From NCBI GenBank assembly GCA_949316495.1, contig OX439001.1:48832556-48896555 (forward strand): 64,000 nt of DNA, given 5' to 3'. A program made the position numbers and the translations under genes. A model generated the notes under the pieces. The model made no database searches. It saw only the letters and a program-made list of their open reading frames with translations, and was not told the DNA's origin. Origin of the DNA: Amphiduros pacificus. Lineage: Eukaryota; Annelida; Polychaeta; Phyllodocida; Hesionidae. This document shows, piece after piece, positions 47,839 through 62,300 of the stretch (position 1 is its first letter; each line of letters opens with the position of its first letter).

Positions 47839-48730
47839 CAGACGTCTGTAGGACATCCTTAAGACGTCTATATTATATCGCAGGGAACCCGTTAGATCAT
47901 CTGACAATGGCCTTTGAACAGATAAAATAAAAAAAAATCCTATTTTCACCGCACGATGCCACCGGTAACCCTAAGATAATCTGCCGATGTCCGTGCGGGA
48001 CACTGCCGGGACCCTGCCGTGTACTTTAAGATGGTATTTGCTGATAAGACATCGGGGAAACGCCGGCAACTTTTTTGTTGCAGATAAAAGTTCCCGATGA
48101 CCCGCCCGACGTCTTAAAGATGCCCAATTGTGGCCGATGATCTCCCGGTGCCCGCACGGCAATCTGAACTGCCTGCCGATTTTGTAAAAAATACCCATCG
48201 GCCGGGCATCTTTACTGAAATCGGCGCAAATGTGACCCGGCGGATGTTTAAGTTTACTACATGGCCGGTGCCCGGTGCCCATCAACATCTCAAATCTACG
48301 GCATGTTACATTACGCTGATACTCATCTCACTGTATTCCTTCATTTTCATCCCTTCATTTTATCACTAGTGGAATCCTGCTTAAGATCGCGAGGGGGCGT
48401 AGTTTCCAACTATGAAGGTGTACGAGTAATGTTCCAGCATGCATGCCATTGATCTGTGTTTTCAGATCATGTGTTGGTACATGAAGCCTACACCCTGCTA
48501 GTTATAATCATCTGTTTGGTTCATTTTCATACAGTTTTATTTACTTCCATTGCATGCTTATACATTCTCATGTTATCATACTAGTCTTGTTAAATTTGTT
48601 TCTGTTAGTCATTCCAGTTGTTAAACATAGCATATCATCTTAAATTACTCGGCAGGCTACCGTGCGTGTCCCGCAGGTATATCTTAAGATCATCTTAGTG
48701 GTCCCGGTGGCATCGCACAGTGAAACATGT

Positions 48731-49696
48731 TCAAGAATATACAAATGTTATTCTGCCTCCATTATTTTCGAAGTACACTTTGGAAATTAACCATATCAAG
48801 GTGTCATTAACATAGAAAAATATTTTAGCGGTTGGATTTGATAATATCTTGGGAGTGTAATGTATACTCCAAGATAATATTAACAAATCTGAGAGACAGC
48901 CAAATTCTTGAGTTGATGATAGCTGGCAAAACCTAACCACAACTTATTTCACTGATTATATCTCACTTTGTTCAGTTATGAAAAATATGAATTTGTGTAC
49001 CATTTCTATACAATCAAATAATACTAAGTATTTTATCACATATAAAATGAAATTTTGAAAGGAACTATGAGAGAGGAGGTACTGACAGGAAATTCTATAT
49101 GAATAAATGTTTGAAAGGCTTAACAGTCAGATTACCCCTTCATGAGCCTCTCACTTACCTTATGTGTCATTATGCATATGATCAATGAGACATATGAATC
49201 ACAAACTGTGCTCATGACTTCAATCAATATGTGGCAATGGGCAAAGTGATGAGACACAACTTGACTTAATCACACATCAAGGTTGATGTGATGATGTCAC
49301 TGTACTCGAAGTTAAATACAAAAACAAAACAGAGAGTCTTCATTCCATATCTTATTGTCTATGTCTATAAAGATGAAAAAGAGGCCTCTTCGTTAAATAC
49401 AATATGCTTGATTAGATATGTAAATCTTTTGCGTTGGTGTGTTGCAAGAAGTCAGTTTGTAGTCAGTCTCTTCCGTCAAAAGTACAGTGAGGAAGCAACA
49501 TATATGGCATTATAGAAACCATCTGCTAATCAAAACAGGTGATAATTTCAAATGATGTACATTTATTGGGTCTAACAATCATGAATAAACAAGTAAGCCC
49601 TCTGTAATGTTTGTTTTTTAATTTGTCCTCCATTCACGATCTACCAACGCTGTGTTAGTTGATTGACAATATAAATGTATGTTTAAAAATATTGTT
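48731..49696. other. spacer, AT-rich
   Basis: No supported gene. AATAAA on the minus strand near 49561 could be a polyadenylation signal for the CAP-EGF gene if its 3' UTR crosses the 146-bp array. Confidence 0.35.
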
Positions 49697-50280
49697 TGTA
49701 TTACTTCATCATTATATACAACCTTAATATCCTATTAAATAACTGCTCAAGGACACACCCTTAAGCAAAGATCTGATCAAATATAATTGGATTAGTCATT
49801 TATCCTGTATTTGATTATAAAGTACACAAAATATGAAAAATATGTATTACTTCATCATTATATACAACCTTAATATTCTATTAAATAACTGCTCAAGGAC
49901 ACACCCCAAAGCAAAGATCTGATCAAATATAATTGAATTAGTCATTTATCCTGTATTTGATTATAAAGTACACAAAATATGAAAAATATGTATTACTTCA
50001 TCATTATATACAACCTTAATATTCTATTAAATAACTGCTCAAGGACACACCCCAAAGCAAAGATCTGATCAAATATAATTGAATTAGTCATTTATCCTGT
50101 ATTTGATTATAAAGTACACAAAATATGAAAAATATGTATTACTTCATCATTATATACAACCTTAATATCCTATTAAATAACTGCTCAAGGACACACCCCA
50201 AAGCAAAGATCTGATCAAATATAATTGAATTAGTCATTTACCATGTATTTGATTATAAAGTACACAAAATATGAAATTAT
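49697..50280. repeat. 146-bp tandem repeat, four copies
   Basis: Copies start at 49697, 49843, 49989 and 50135, each exactly 146 bp apart, with few differences. The array ends about 30 bp from the stop codon of the CAP-EGF gene, on the downstream side of that gene. Confidence 0.97.
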
Positions 50281-50310
50281 ATCATCATATAATCAATGCT
50301 GCATTGATTG

Positions 50311-53300
50311 CTACTCTTTGTTCGAGTTTGTTTTTTTCAAAAATATATTTTGAGATACTGGATCATAAAACCTGAACCTGTTCTGATACATAGAGGACTG
50401 ACTTGTTCCAAACATGTTGGTGTATTGCCCATTGGCTCGCTCCAAACTTGATGATCGTGCATTTAGCGTCAGGCGATATGGTGAATAAAATGAAAAGTTT
50501 AAGTACGGCCTCCACGACCTCATCCCCATCCTTATTGGCATATGTTGATATATTCCATAAGGTCTAGATGATCGATCAATGCTTTTTGTGGATTTCCTAT
50601 CATTGAAATGTCTGAAAATACAATGAAAATGAAATGTAATGAAACACTTTGAACCGAATCAATTATTGAGTTCAAATGTATATGATGATGCCTTCAAAAT
50701 TGTAGTTTACAGTTAGCCATAAAGTATTTCAAAATATAATGCAAAGATTGCAGAAAATATTGTAAAATATTTGGATACAAAAGAACCCAAAAAAACAGTG
50801 ATAAATTACTTAAAGCATTTGCATATTATAGAAATATTACAAAGTTACAGATTAAGATTACCTAAAGGGAATTGTTATGATATAATTGTCAATATTTGAG
50901 TAGTAAGCACTCCAAAAAGTGAAATACTTACTTTGAGCGCTTGAAAAATATACAAGTGCACAGCGGGGCCATGATGGTGAGTATGGCACAGACACTGACA
51001 ATGACAATGGTGGGGTTGGAATAGGTCACTATGTCCTCCTCTGGTACGTAGATGGTGGGAGTAGACACATTCACTATACTAGAGTCACAACACTCCTCCA
51101 ACTCAGCGCTTATGTTGGCCTGCGACTCGGACATTATGCTCACAAGTATATCTTGACCCAGGACGGTGGCTTACAACACAAAAAGAAATGACTTTCAATT
51201 ATTGGTGATGAAAGTAATATATATATATATTGAGCCTCATAATAAAGATAATTTGTCCTCTTTCATTTTGTGATTAGCATATGGATCTCACAATATATCA
51301 AAAGAGCAGAATATTTATTGAAGGTAATATAACAATATGATTATGTAAATATGTGATCAATGGCAACATTACAGAAACAGGTATGATTCAGTCAAATACC
51401 ATCATCTATTACCACCCATCTCAAATCACAAACTTATATATTTTGAGAATTACATATTCCTATGTTGTAATGCTCATAACTTAAAATATTCGATTCATTA
51501 TTGGCCATTCACTATTTGCCAATCAAATGTAAACACGTTTCCATAATGTTCATATATCAGTTCCGAATGAAAACTCTTCTTGGATTTATTCTTAAATATT
51601 CTATTCAACCATGAGCTAAAGTAAATATTTTTGACATATTTCACCTTGATTATATCTCTTATATACAAATAAATAATGCGTATAAACGTATAACATTTGG
51701 TCAGAAATACATACAAGAAAGCTGTCTTTTCCTCCTGGTTGACCCTTTGAATGAACAAAGATCACCACACTCTTCGGTGTAAAAGTTCACATGAACTCCA
51801 TTTGACTTAAATTTTGGGAACCCTGTTGCCAGTAAGATACAGTTCGGGCTGGTGTAATCTAGGTTTTTGGTGGAGTAACTGTAAATGCAATAGAATATAT
51901 TTTGATTAAGCAGTATAAACAAATTAATCGATGATAAAGTTGACCCCAAAGAAAACACGCCATAAATCTGTCCAGTTCATAGGTATATAATTTGAAGACA
52001 TGCCCCAGGCCTGATAAAATGTCTGTCACGGAGACAAATTGCGTCTTTCAAAGACATATGTAATATTTAGAAGGATATTTACTAGGATATCCAATCAAAA
52101 GGAATGAAACACTATTCTTGGTAAATGGGTGCTGTTTAACCAAGTTTGTTTCAGGCCCCAATCTTGAAGCAGGTACAGTCTGGTATATAATCAGTACTGA
52201 GATGGAGACATATTTCCACAGCCTGCCTTCAAATATATATACATTAGAATACACACACACATACATACACACACACATACACATACACATACACACACAC
52301 ATACATCCATAACAATAATGCTTTATATTAATGTCACTGTGTATCAAATAGGTGTTTTTCATCAACAACTCGATCTGCCTTTATCATGGAATTAGATTCA
52401 TCATTGAAAGCGTTCATGATATCGGATTTTAAAACATGTCTATGCCCTAAATTTTGCAATAATTGTGATCAAATTTGATTACCCATCATATTACCTCAAC
52501 ATGAATGTTAGTGGCATAAAAAATTACATTTGAAAGTAGATTGCTAAAATCGAAATCAACCATTGATACCTTAGTCAACAAATTTAATCTGGTGCAAAGA
52601 CCTACTTAGTAAAGCTTTGCTGACAATCAGGTACCTGGGATGATTTGGCTTTCAAATGCCTGTTTTCTATCACTGTTTGTCTTTTGTTATAGGCCTAATA
52701 TATTTAATGACCACATAGTACTAGACATTAATATTTTTTTTACTAGACACTTTCAGTAAAACGCAATAATCCTTGCAGGTAGGTTTTGATTGACATCAGG
52801 GAGATGGGTTTGTTTGTATCACTTTCATGACCACATATCATTTAAACACACCCTAATTCTTTGTAAATGTGCCTGTTACCTGTGTCACGAAACCTTGAAT
52901 ATCCGCTATGTGTGCAATTCCTTTTTAATTTTATATATTTATTTTTACAAAATAAGGCATTTGGAGTATACATAAACACAGACATCTTAGATGCAAGTAT
53001 TCCTTCCTCCTCATGCATGTGGCCTATATGGGAATGGCATTTTCTCTTTTTTAATCAAATAGATTCTACTGTATATATCACATTTGCACGTTTTCAAGGC
53101 AGTGAAACAATGGATATATCTGGAACTTAAAGCATTCATGAAACTTGACATAACATGAATGTTTATACCCTAAACAGTGCTTTTATGTAGTAGTACACAA
53201 AATATTCACTGTTAAAAACTTTCTGTGGCATTTGAAAATTGATCAGTTGTCTGCTGAAACCTACACCAGCAATTGAACACTTTGTCAACAAGCTTTGTTT

Positions 53301-56300
53301 AGCTGGTCTGTGATCTTGTGTAAACACCTAATGAGTTACCAGTTGTGTACCTGTCCAGCTTGGGAAACAGGGTGGAGATGTTTTGTACAATTTATCAATT
53401 TATTGCCAGGAGTATACTTCAGAACAACATAAGATTATTTTAATATTATTTGAATCAATGAAATAACTCACGGTTGTGAAAAATATTTTATGGTTGTGAC
53501 AAATATCTTATGGTTGTGAAAGATATATCATTTATGGGAAAAGTATACTATTTATTTGAAAAGTATCTTATGCATGTGAAAACCTTTCTGTCAAAAAGGG
53601 TAGTCATGATTCAAAGGCTGCACGGAATCCCCCTTAACTTAAAGGCCATGATATTGAAAAAGTGACATTAAACCCTTTGATCACTGGTTTGGCCTTAAAT
53701 CACAAGGACTTTGAATGGCAAAACTGTGAATGCTGATAATTGGTATCAGTAAAATTTATGATTTGACCCTCTTTGATGAAATTTAGGGTTTTTCACACCA
53801 CTGAATGGGAAGACATCAAAGGCTGCATGGATTCCACCTTAAAAGCTGGGCTGTATAGAATTTGTTTAAACTTGCAAACATATATAATATACAAAATAAA
53901 AATTTATCTTCATTTATAACTTCATAAATATTCATCCGTTTTTAATAATTTTACCACCAAAAGAAAGCCAAGAAAAGGCACTATCATCACGGCAAGTGTT
54001 ATCTTCCAATTCATTCTCTAAATAGTGAAAAAAAATGGCCAAAAATGTGTTGCTCCAATTTTGACAATTGGTAAACAACACCTCCTGTGGCTTACAGAGC
54101 CCCCTGACAGTTCAAAGGTCAAGGTCACACAACACACTTCCTGTTTAGTACTGGCAGTACTTGGTGGTCACAAAAAATCATAATTCTCAGGGCAGATGTT
54201 CTTTAGTGGATTTCAGACAGATAGCCTGTATGTATGTCAATTTTCACACTATTACCTCTGGCCAACCCAGATTAGTATTCATCCGGTCCTACTTTTACTG
54301 GCCATGTGCTCAAGAACTGTCAGTGTGTTGTGAATGTGATTGACGTATTAACATCTCTTAATATTAAATATGAAGTTGCCTTGAGATGTATTAGAATTCA
54401 TTTGTTAACATTTGAAAATTTTTTGCTGGTTAGATCAACGAAAAGTATAAAGGATTAAAAGAATTCAAATTGTAAACAAAGCGGCCATCTTTGTTGTGGT
54501 TCCGCCTTATCACTACCCCAGGAAATGGCTCATCCGGTTGAGAAAGTAGTTCCAAGTTTTATTTCTCTTAATATTTGTTTCTATATGCATAAACTTTTGT
54601 ATTAAGGGTGAAATATATCATAATATACCAATCTGAGTACAATTTAAGAAAAAAAATAAGTAAGACGGACAGTTACATAAAAATTGGTGGATGTGGTGAG
54701 CCAGCACAAAAAGGCACCTTGTACAGAGGTGATAGGTTCACCATGTCGCCCTCTGGTGGAGTTTGGTCAATTTTAAGATCATATATTGTTTTCAGATACC
54801 TTAAACCACTGTAAAATCGCCTGGAACCTTCCAGGTTTCATGAATGCTTTAAGTCCGAGACCTGATAATTGTTAAAAATAAGGTGGCAGTGAATAATGCG
54901 GGGGGCACATGGTGGGCCCCTCTGGCTCCCCAAATATATATTATTATATTGAAGCTCTGCTACCCCAATTTCATGGGATTTCCAATGATTTGTTACAAAC
55001 GATATAATCACATACCCATCAGGTGGCGCTGATTTGCAACATCTCTCAACATTCGATGGTGACGCTCGGCAATATCGGTTGACCCTATTGGCAAAAGAAC
55101 CACGCAAATATGTCCAGAAACTGTCCCACTGAAATAAATCATAATAATTATAAGAATTTATTAAATCTGTCATTGAAACCTCATAAACACTTTGCATTTT
55201 CATTGATGGTTAACCACAAACAATATATTCAAAAGGGCTGGAATTGTGAAAATGCAGTTCTCATCTCTATTGGCAAATTAACAAAATTTTGCTTTTTTTA
55301 ATTATTTTGGGGGGATATAGAAACTCAATTTCTAAAACAATTCAAAGTTTATATTTCGAGTTTCGCAATTTTCATATTTAAAACAATGCATTAAAGATTG
55401 CCCACTTTCAGGATCCAATGTGGGCTCTGATATTTGGTTTCAATAGCAGTTAAAATCCAACCACGGAGTATATTAAGCTCTATATAAGTAAATTGTATTT
55501 TTTTTTAGATCGACCATTATATTAATACTACAAAATAAAGTAAAAATATAGCAGTTAAAATCCATCCCCAGAGTATATTAAGCCATGCTGAATGAATTTA
55601 AAATGGATCTCACAAGAAAACGATTACATGGCGCCACTAAGGTGTTATTGTCCAAACAACAAACAATCTAGTTAATACACAAAGCTTTTATGGCAGTAAT
55701 AGTGTCAACAGAATAGATACAATTCTTGGTATCAGAGCACAAAACAAAGATGGCTGATCGCCACCAGGGGGCACTCAGCTCAATCCAAGGGAGCATACCC
55801 TTTACCATAATTAACAAGCAGGGAGCATAGCATATATATAATGGCGTGGGGAATTACATTTGATTCATTTGTCACAACTGTGCAATCTTGTTCTTCACAT
55901 CAACTGGCGACCATGCACAGGCCATGGATAGTCTCGTCCCAAACCCAAATCATTGATATATAACTCTATCTGATGCAATGGTGTGCCTTATTTCCAAACA
56001 TTACAGCTAATAATAATTTGCTGAACCTTTAGAAAGATATATATATATATATATATATTAGTGATCGAATTACTACTATTATTTGGGCATGTACATATGT
56101 TGCAAATGTCACAGTAGTACCATTTATGATATATTAAATGTTATCTAGTTTAGAGCTTCCCACTCTGATTCAGAGTTTTCTTTGCATAATTTAAGAGTAC
56201 AATGAGATATGATAACTAAAGATCAGAAAAATGTCTCAAGATTTGATCATAATATTTTTATCAGAACCCAGAGCCGCATTATTAGATTTATCTAAAGCTG

Positions 56301-59300
56301 TTTTGGGGTCTGGAAAGTGGAAAAGATTCATCATATATTCCTTTATTTTCTTCTGGATGAATTCGAGATTTTTATGTTGTTTTGTTAAAGGTTTGGGGTG
56401 TAATTTTTAGAAGAGGAATTGTTTGATATTCACCGACCTTTTGTTACAGATTGACCATTTTCATTAATATGTTAAATCTTAATGCCTCCCTTCTCACTTA
56501 TTTTACGTATCATATCTCATATTTTCTTGATTGGTGACCGTGAGTTATGTTTGGAAACATAATCTTTCCAGCATTATTTTAGAGTTGGGATTTGAATTGC
56601 TAATAGTCATCGGCAGCATTATACCTGTTTGTAAACAATTTTATATGGTCATCTGCATATTTTGGATAGTTCAGGAGTGATTTTCTGATTGAAAGCAAGG
56701 AGTTTGAAATGTACCCAATCAGCTTTATGAAATTACCAATATGAGAATCTTTCATCTGGAGAATGAAAATTACCATTTATAGCAAAACATGGTGGAGACA
56801 TGGTGAGATCAATAGATGTCAATGAATATGTAACAGGATGAAAATTAGTTGATGTCATCATTCTTAAAGCACAAAAAAATTGTTTATAAAGTCCTCAACT
56901 GAACGTCCTTTTGCACCTGTGTTGTCTCCACTACATAGATAAATGTAGTTGGGTAACTAAAGAATAATTCCAGATGTCTTTATAGGGTTAGAGTCACAGC
57001 GACAGCCTGTAGATTTGAATTTAGAATTATTTCACTTAGTGATACAGTTCCTGCCAAACATTGCAACTACTATGGCATCTATTTTACCAATTTTATGGTG
57101 TGGGTCAAATCCTTTGTCATGGAATCTTTTTTTTAATGAGAGGTTAGATATTATTTAACCGAGGTTAGTGGTGAACAGAATCACGTCTCCATTAATCCCA
57201 GCATGAGGGCTGTTCATGCTCAGGTTTAACTCACTTGTCTAACTCACCTGCCAGATGCCACCAGAGGCCACCGGTCAGTGGTGGGTCAGTAGACATTCGA
57301 ATTCTGTGATTTTGTGATTTACACCCGTGCTTTATGTTAATAAAGCATAATTCCACAAATTAGTATATGTGTGTCGTTCTCTCTCTAAACTTCGTCCCTT
57401 GAGATAACAGATAACAGATAACAGAACAATTATACTTTGTGACCAGTAGATCCAATTCTGGTTTTTAGATTCAAGCCCGCTATAGTGCCATTGTTGCACA
57501 CTACTGATTGCCAAATGTATTATAATTGAAACATAAAGTTAAATATGAGAATATATGAGTTACTTACGTCTTATTCATATTAAGGGTCATAGAAACTGAT
57601 GTGTGATTAGTCTCTATTATCTGGGAGAGAATGTTCTTTTAGGTACAAATCTATATATGTACACCATTGCTTCCAGGTTAGGTTTATTAATAGTTTAAGA
57701 TGCATTTTGTAGACGATGAGGCAGAAGAGATTGGGTATGCTGAGTGATTCTGCGAATGGCAATTCTCAATGCTGTGATGTTCAGTGCATTTTGAGTATGT
57801 TACTTGCCCTTCACACTAATCAAACCCATTACCATATCGCTGGGGATATCAGGGAATATCAACTTACCCAGTCTTCACGGGTGCGGAATTGACAGGAACA
57901 ACATGCACGTGTCTCACTTTTCTTTTCTGTTGAAAATTAAATGTACATTTAACATAATCATGTAATATCCTAAATAAATCTTGTCACGTAACGTCATGTT
58001 ATACTCAAATAGAAATTTATGAAACTATCTGCATTAACCTTCAAATGCAAAAGTAATTTTAGGTGCAAACATGTGATATATCGACAATTTTTACTTTTAA
58101 TGCCAAATGTCAGTAATTTCCTGATATAAGTAAAATCCTGAGTAAAATCCTGATTTAAAATTGTACTAACAAAGCATTTTTCAAAAGAAGTTTATATATT
58201 ACCTTCACATTTTTCACCATGCCAGTCACCTGCACATAAGCAAACACATTTGTCTCGACCTTTGAGATATTTCTTGGTGGCTCCATTGTAGCAGGTGTAT
58301 ATACTGCATGCATTCCCTCCAGGGGGCACGGTGGGAGCAGGTGTTGTGATGGCTGTCGCTGTTGTTTCTATTGTTTGGTTTGATGATGCAGGACACACAT
58401 CATCTGCAGAAGTTTGTAAAAAAGATATGTAGAAGACATGTGGAATGCATACATAAAGGAAAAATGAGAAAGTCAACTGATAGTTAACTGTCCTGAATAT
58501 TCAATTCCAAATCACTTGATAATTATCACATGAATATATCTTTTTTTGGATCACATCCATCGTATTTACCAATTTAATAGATCTATCATTAATTCAGATC
58601 ATAGTGATTGGAAATTGTTGATTTGTTTGATTAATTGCGTACTTAACATGGAACGTCTGAAAATATGATGAGTTTGCTTGTTTGGGTTTCATCAGCTTCA
58701 ACATTATTTCAATCAGTTCGTGATGAAACCTACTTGTAGCAGTTATAGTGCTGCCTCATTGAATTGTCATGTCACAGATCCTTAACTTGACAACCCATCC
58801 TGTCACAGATTTACCAGGACATTGGGTTAACCCTTTAGGCACGGGCCTCAGCTCATATAGGAAATTGTATCGTGAGTTTAATCTCGGCATGGGGATCGAA
58901 CCTACGACCTTTGTATCACTAAAGATGAACTGGTGCTAATAAGCTGGCGCTCTAACCAACTGAGTAACGGCCTGTGGCCTGAATATGTAACATTTTTTCC
59001 ATTGACTTGAAGGTCCAGTAACGTATTTGTGATGATATTTTGGAGAAGCATTGTTTTCACATTTCTACATTACTTTCAAAGGTTACAGAAACCTTTGACC
59101 GTCATCAGCACACAAGTGGACCGGTAGAAATACAGCTATTACGATTGACAATTTCTAGAAAATATCTAGGAGATGGAAAGAACATGGAGAAAATTAGCTT
59201 ATGAAAATGAATCTTCCCTTCTCTGCAACCTTGGAGTAAAATAATTAATGGAGTTGTGACGCCATGATATCAGGGGTGTGTGTCACCGCCAATCCACTGT

Positions 59301-62300
59301 CTTCCATTTTTTACTTTCTACAGACCATATTTAGACCAAGATATATCACTCCAAATGTACACAATTTTACAACGTTGTAAAAACATCCATGTTAGTGATT
59401 TCCGCATCAAATGGCCAATTTATAAAAAGCTCAATACAAACGTATTGATTCCTGTAAAACTTTAGCCAATTCTGTCAACTCACTCAATGTTCACATTTAG
59501 TTCTCACTTCCAACGCATTCACTGACGGGCCAATACAATGGATCATTTTTATTCTTATTATGAAAAGATCTTTTTTTGATATTATTTTCAAATCAGCGAA
59601 TATTTGCATTCATTCCATTTACACAGCATTTGCCCAACAAAGTGATTCACATTGATGCAACATTTTTACCCAAAGAATTCTGATATTCTAACAGAAAAAG
59701 CTTGTGGTCTTCGTAAAAACAATTCTTTTTTTTAAATTGGTGTGCTGGGTTCAGAATATATTGATAAACAATAAAGGCAATTTTAAGAATATTATTCATA
59801 TTCTGAAAATCTTATCCTTCTTTATTCATAGATCATTTTTATATATGTTATAAGTTTTAGTACATATCAACTTTAAGGACTTATAGGGATAACCTATTCA
59901 ATTAAGCAGAAACCCCAAAACCTATTCATTATGAAATGATCCTTTTTTTCTTTTACATCTAAAAACTGAAAATAGCTAATAATTTGGCGGTAACATACAC
60001 TGCGTCGAAGGGAAATTTACCCATTGTTTCAAACAAACAATGGGTTGCTATGACGTTATGCACACAAGTAATGAAACAACTCCATTTATCATACTCAGAG
60101 ATGAGCCGGAGATCTAGGCGACCTCCTCCCTCCTCGATTTCCCTTTTCTCTCAACATTTTTTTTGATTTGATTTGATTTGATATGTTGGCCGCTCCACTT
60201 TTGTCTCGTGGGCACTCAGAGCTTACGCAGCGTGGCTACCCAGCTAGAGGGGAGATCCAATACGCACTATCTCCAATCTGTGAGTAGCACTCGTGCTGAC
60301 CGCCCGGTGCAGGCCCCTACACTGATGAAAAGCTACCCTATCTAATTATCACCTTCTGCACTGACAACTTTCACCTCAACACTCACTCCTTCCCTTGGGG
60401 CCTACAATCCCCAGCGCGCTAAAAGGCGTCCAATATCCCTATACAGCCTGAGGCGTCCAATATCCTCGTAAGCCCTACCAATCACAACTAGAGGCTAAAA
60501 ATGTCCTCCACGTGAGTACCTAGTGATCTTCAGCACCTTCATATCTACCAGCTGCCTCCTTACCAACTTTTCTAATCCCACCGAGACTACATCCTAAGTA
60601 ACCGACATCCCCCACTAAACTATGACTAACATTTTTCTCACCATCCTGATCCAGACCTGCAAACCCTGCAAATCACAATAACAATTAGTGGCTGCAAATA
60701 ACTGGAACAAAATATAAATATCTTCAACTCCTGAAACAACAAGGAAAAATTAAGATTTTAACACCGAGACTACATCCTAGATAACCAATATCCTCCACTA
60801 ACTATGACTAACATTTTTCTCATCACCCTGTTCCAGACCTGCAAACCCTACAAATCACAAAAATAATTAGTGCCTGCTAATAACTGGAACAAAATATAAC
60901 TATCTTCCTCTCCTGAAAAAATAAAAATTTTAATACTCCACTTACCTTAACAAGTGATACTCTGCTATCAGCCTAGATGATACTGACTACTGAATGAATG
61001 ACTACTGAATGAATGACTACTGAATGAATGACTACTGAATGAATGACTACTGAATGAATGACTACTGAATGAATGATACAGATGTAAGCATACTATTCAT
61101 GGAGTTAATTTTGTCAATTCGTGATCATAACTTGAAAATACAGAGATGCTTGTACCAACACAGCATATAAGTTCTAGATGCAAACGTCCTATTCACAAGA
61201 TACTTACCTAATGCTAAACTGATAAACTGGGTGACGTATAGTGATCAGAAAGATGTGTTCCATGATCGATCAAACAGGTACAATAAGTCAGTAGCATTCT
61301 GGTTGATGAGTGGTTATCGCTTTTACTGGGTGATGTCTGGGCACAAAGGTTTTTGCTTATTTTCTTAGTCCTTACAGCATGCTCCTGTTAGGTACTGTGA
61401 AATACCTGTAAATACTACTTGCTTTCCACTTGTACTTGTTTATTTGATCATGCTATATCTCTTCCTGGTCACTTTGAATCAACCATGTGTATCAGCAAGC
61501 ATCAGTACATATTTAGTATAAATGGTTTACACTGCTTGAAATACATTTTGATGATTTCACATTCTCCCATGTCATTCATCCAGGAATTGGCAAGTATTTT
61601 ACAAGATTTTCAGATACCAAGCACTATTCCCTTTTTTCGTTAGCCATATGTATAAGTATATGCAGTATCGTTTCAAATTTACAACTAGTACCACAAAAAC
61701 ATCAATAAGTAAATTCAGGTTAAAAGGGTAATATCTGGTAATCTACATCTTAAACTCATTTAATATAAAATCACTCATAATTTCATATCTCCATGTTGTA
61801 TCACGTTTTAAACAAGTCAATAAATATGCTGATAATATATTCGCCCCCAATAGAACCTCTCCAGAAAATCTACCAGAAGGGCAATAGTGCTTTGTGTCAT
61901 CCTAAAACTATTTTACACACCTTAAATATATGTAAATGATTCCAGATACGAGACCAATCCTTTATTAAACGATAGTTATTGAATACATGTTGGACGAGGA
62001 CAATTATAATGTTTTGGCATTTAAAAACATTTTATTTGTTATGTCAACAAATATTCTAGCAAGACTAGACACAAACTTGTCTCTAAAAAGGTTTGATGAT
62101 ATAATGTAATTTCCTATAATATCTCAGCTACTACTTCTCATTATCGATCAGACTGGAGCTTGTTGTCAAGGTTATATAAACTGATAATTTCATGCATTAA
62201 TGGGTTACAACGATATTTGAAATCTCCGTTTTGTAAGTATTGATGTCATTAAACACTACCTTTTCATACTTCTAACTTTTACTTAACACTTTTACATTTG

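Larger units (their letters stand above)
44821..48730. repeat. GC-rich palindrome-rich composite repeat
   Basis: A module bounded by AAAGATGCCC and GGGCATCTTT occurs at 44821-44912 (left edge partly lost), 46778-46875 and 48116-48214. A second module (GCCGGCCGGGAAGTAACAAT and what follows) occurs at 44912-44964 plus 46258-46400, and again at 47004-47190. A third (TTTCACCGCACGATGCCACC and what follows) occurs at 46565-46780 and 47947-48115, with an inverted piece near 48700-48725. GC content is far above the surroundings. No protein of its own is visible. It is probably a non-autonomous transposon family inserted in tandem or nested, class unknown. Confidence 0.75.

Noticed and set aside
58880-58980. 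Second tRNA gene
   Set aside because: A and B boxes are present but the anticodon and acceptor stems do not fold; it fits a SINE head.
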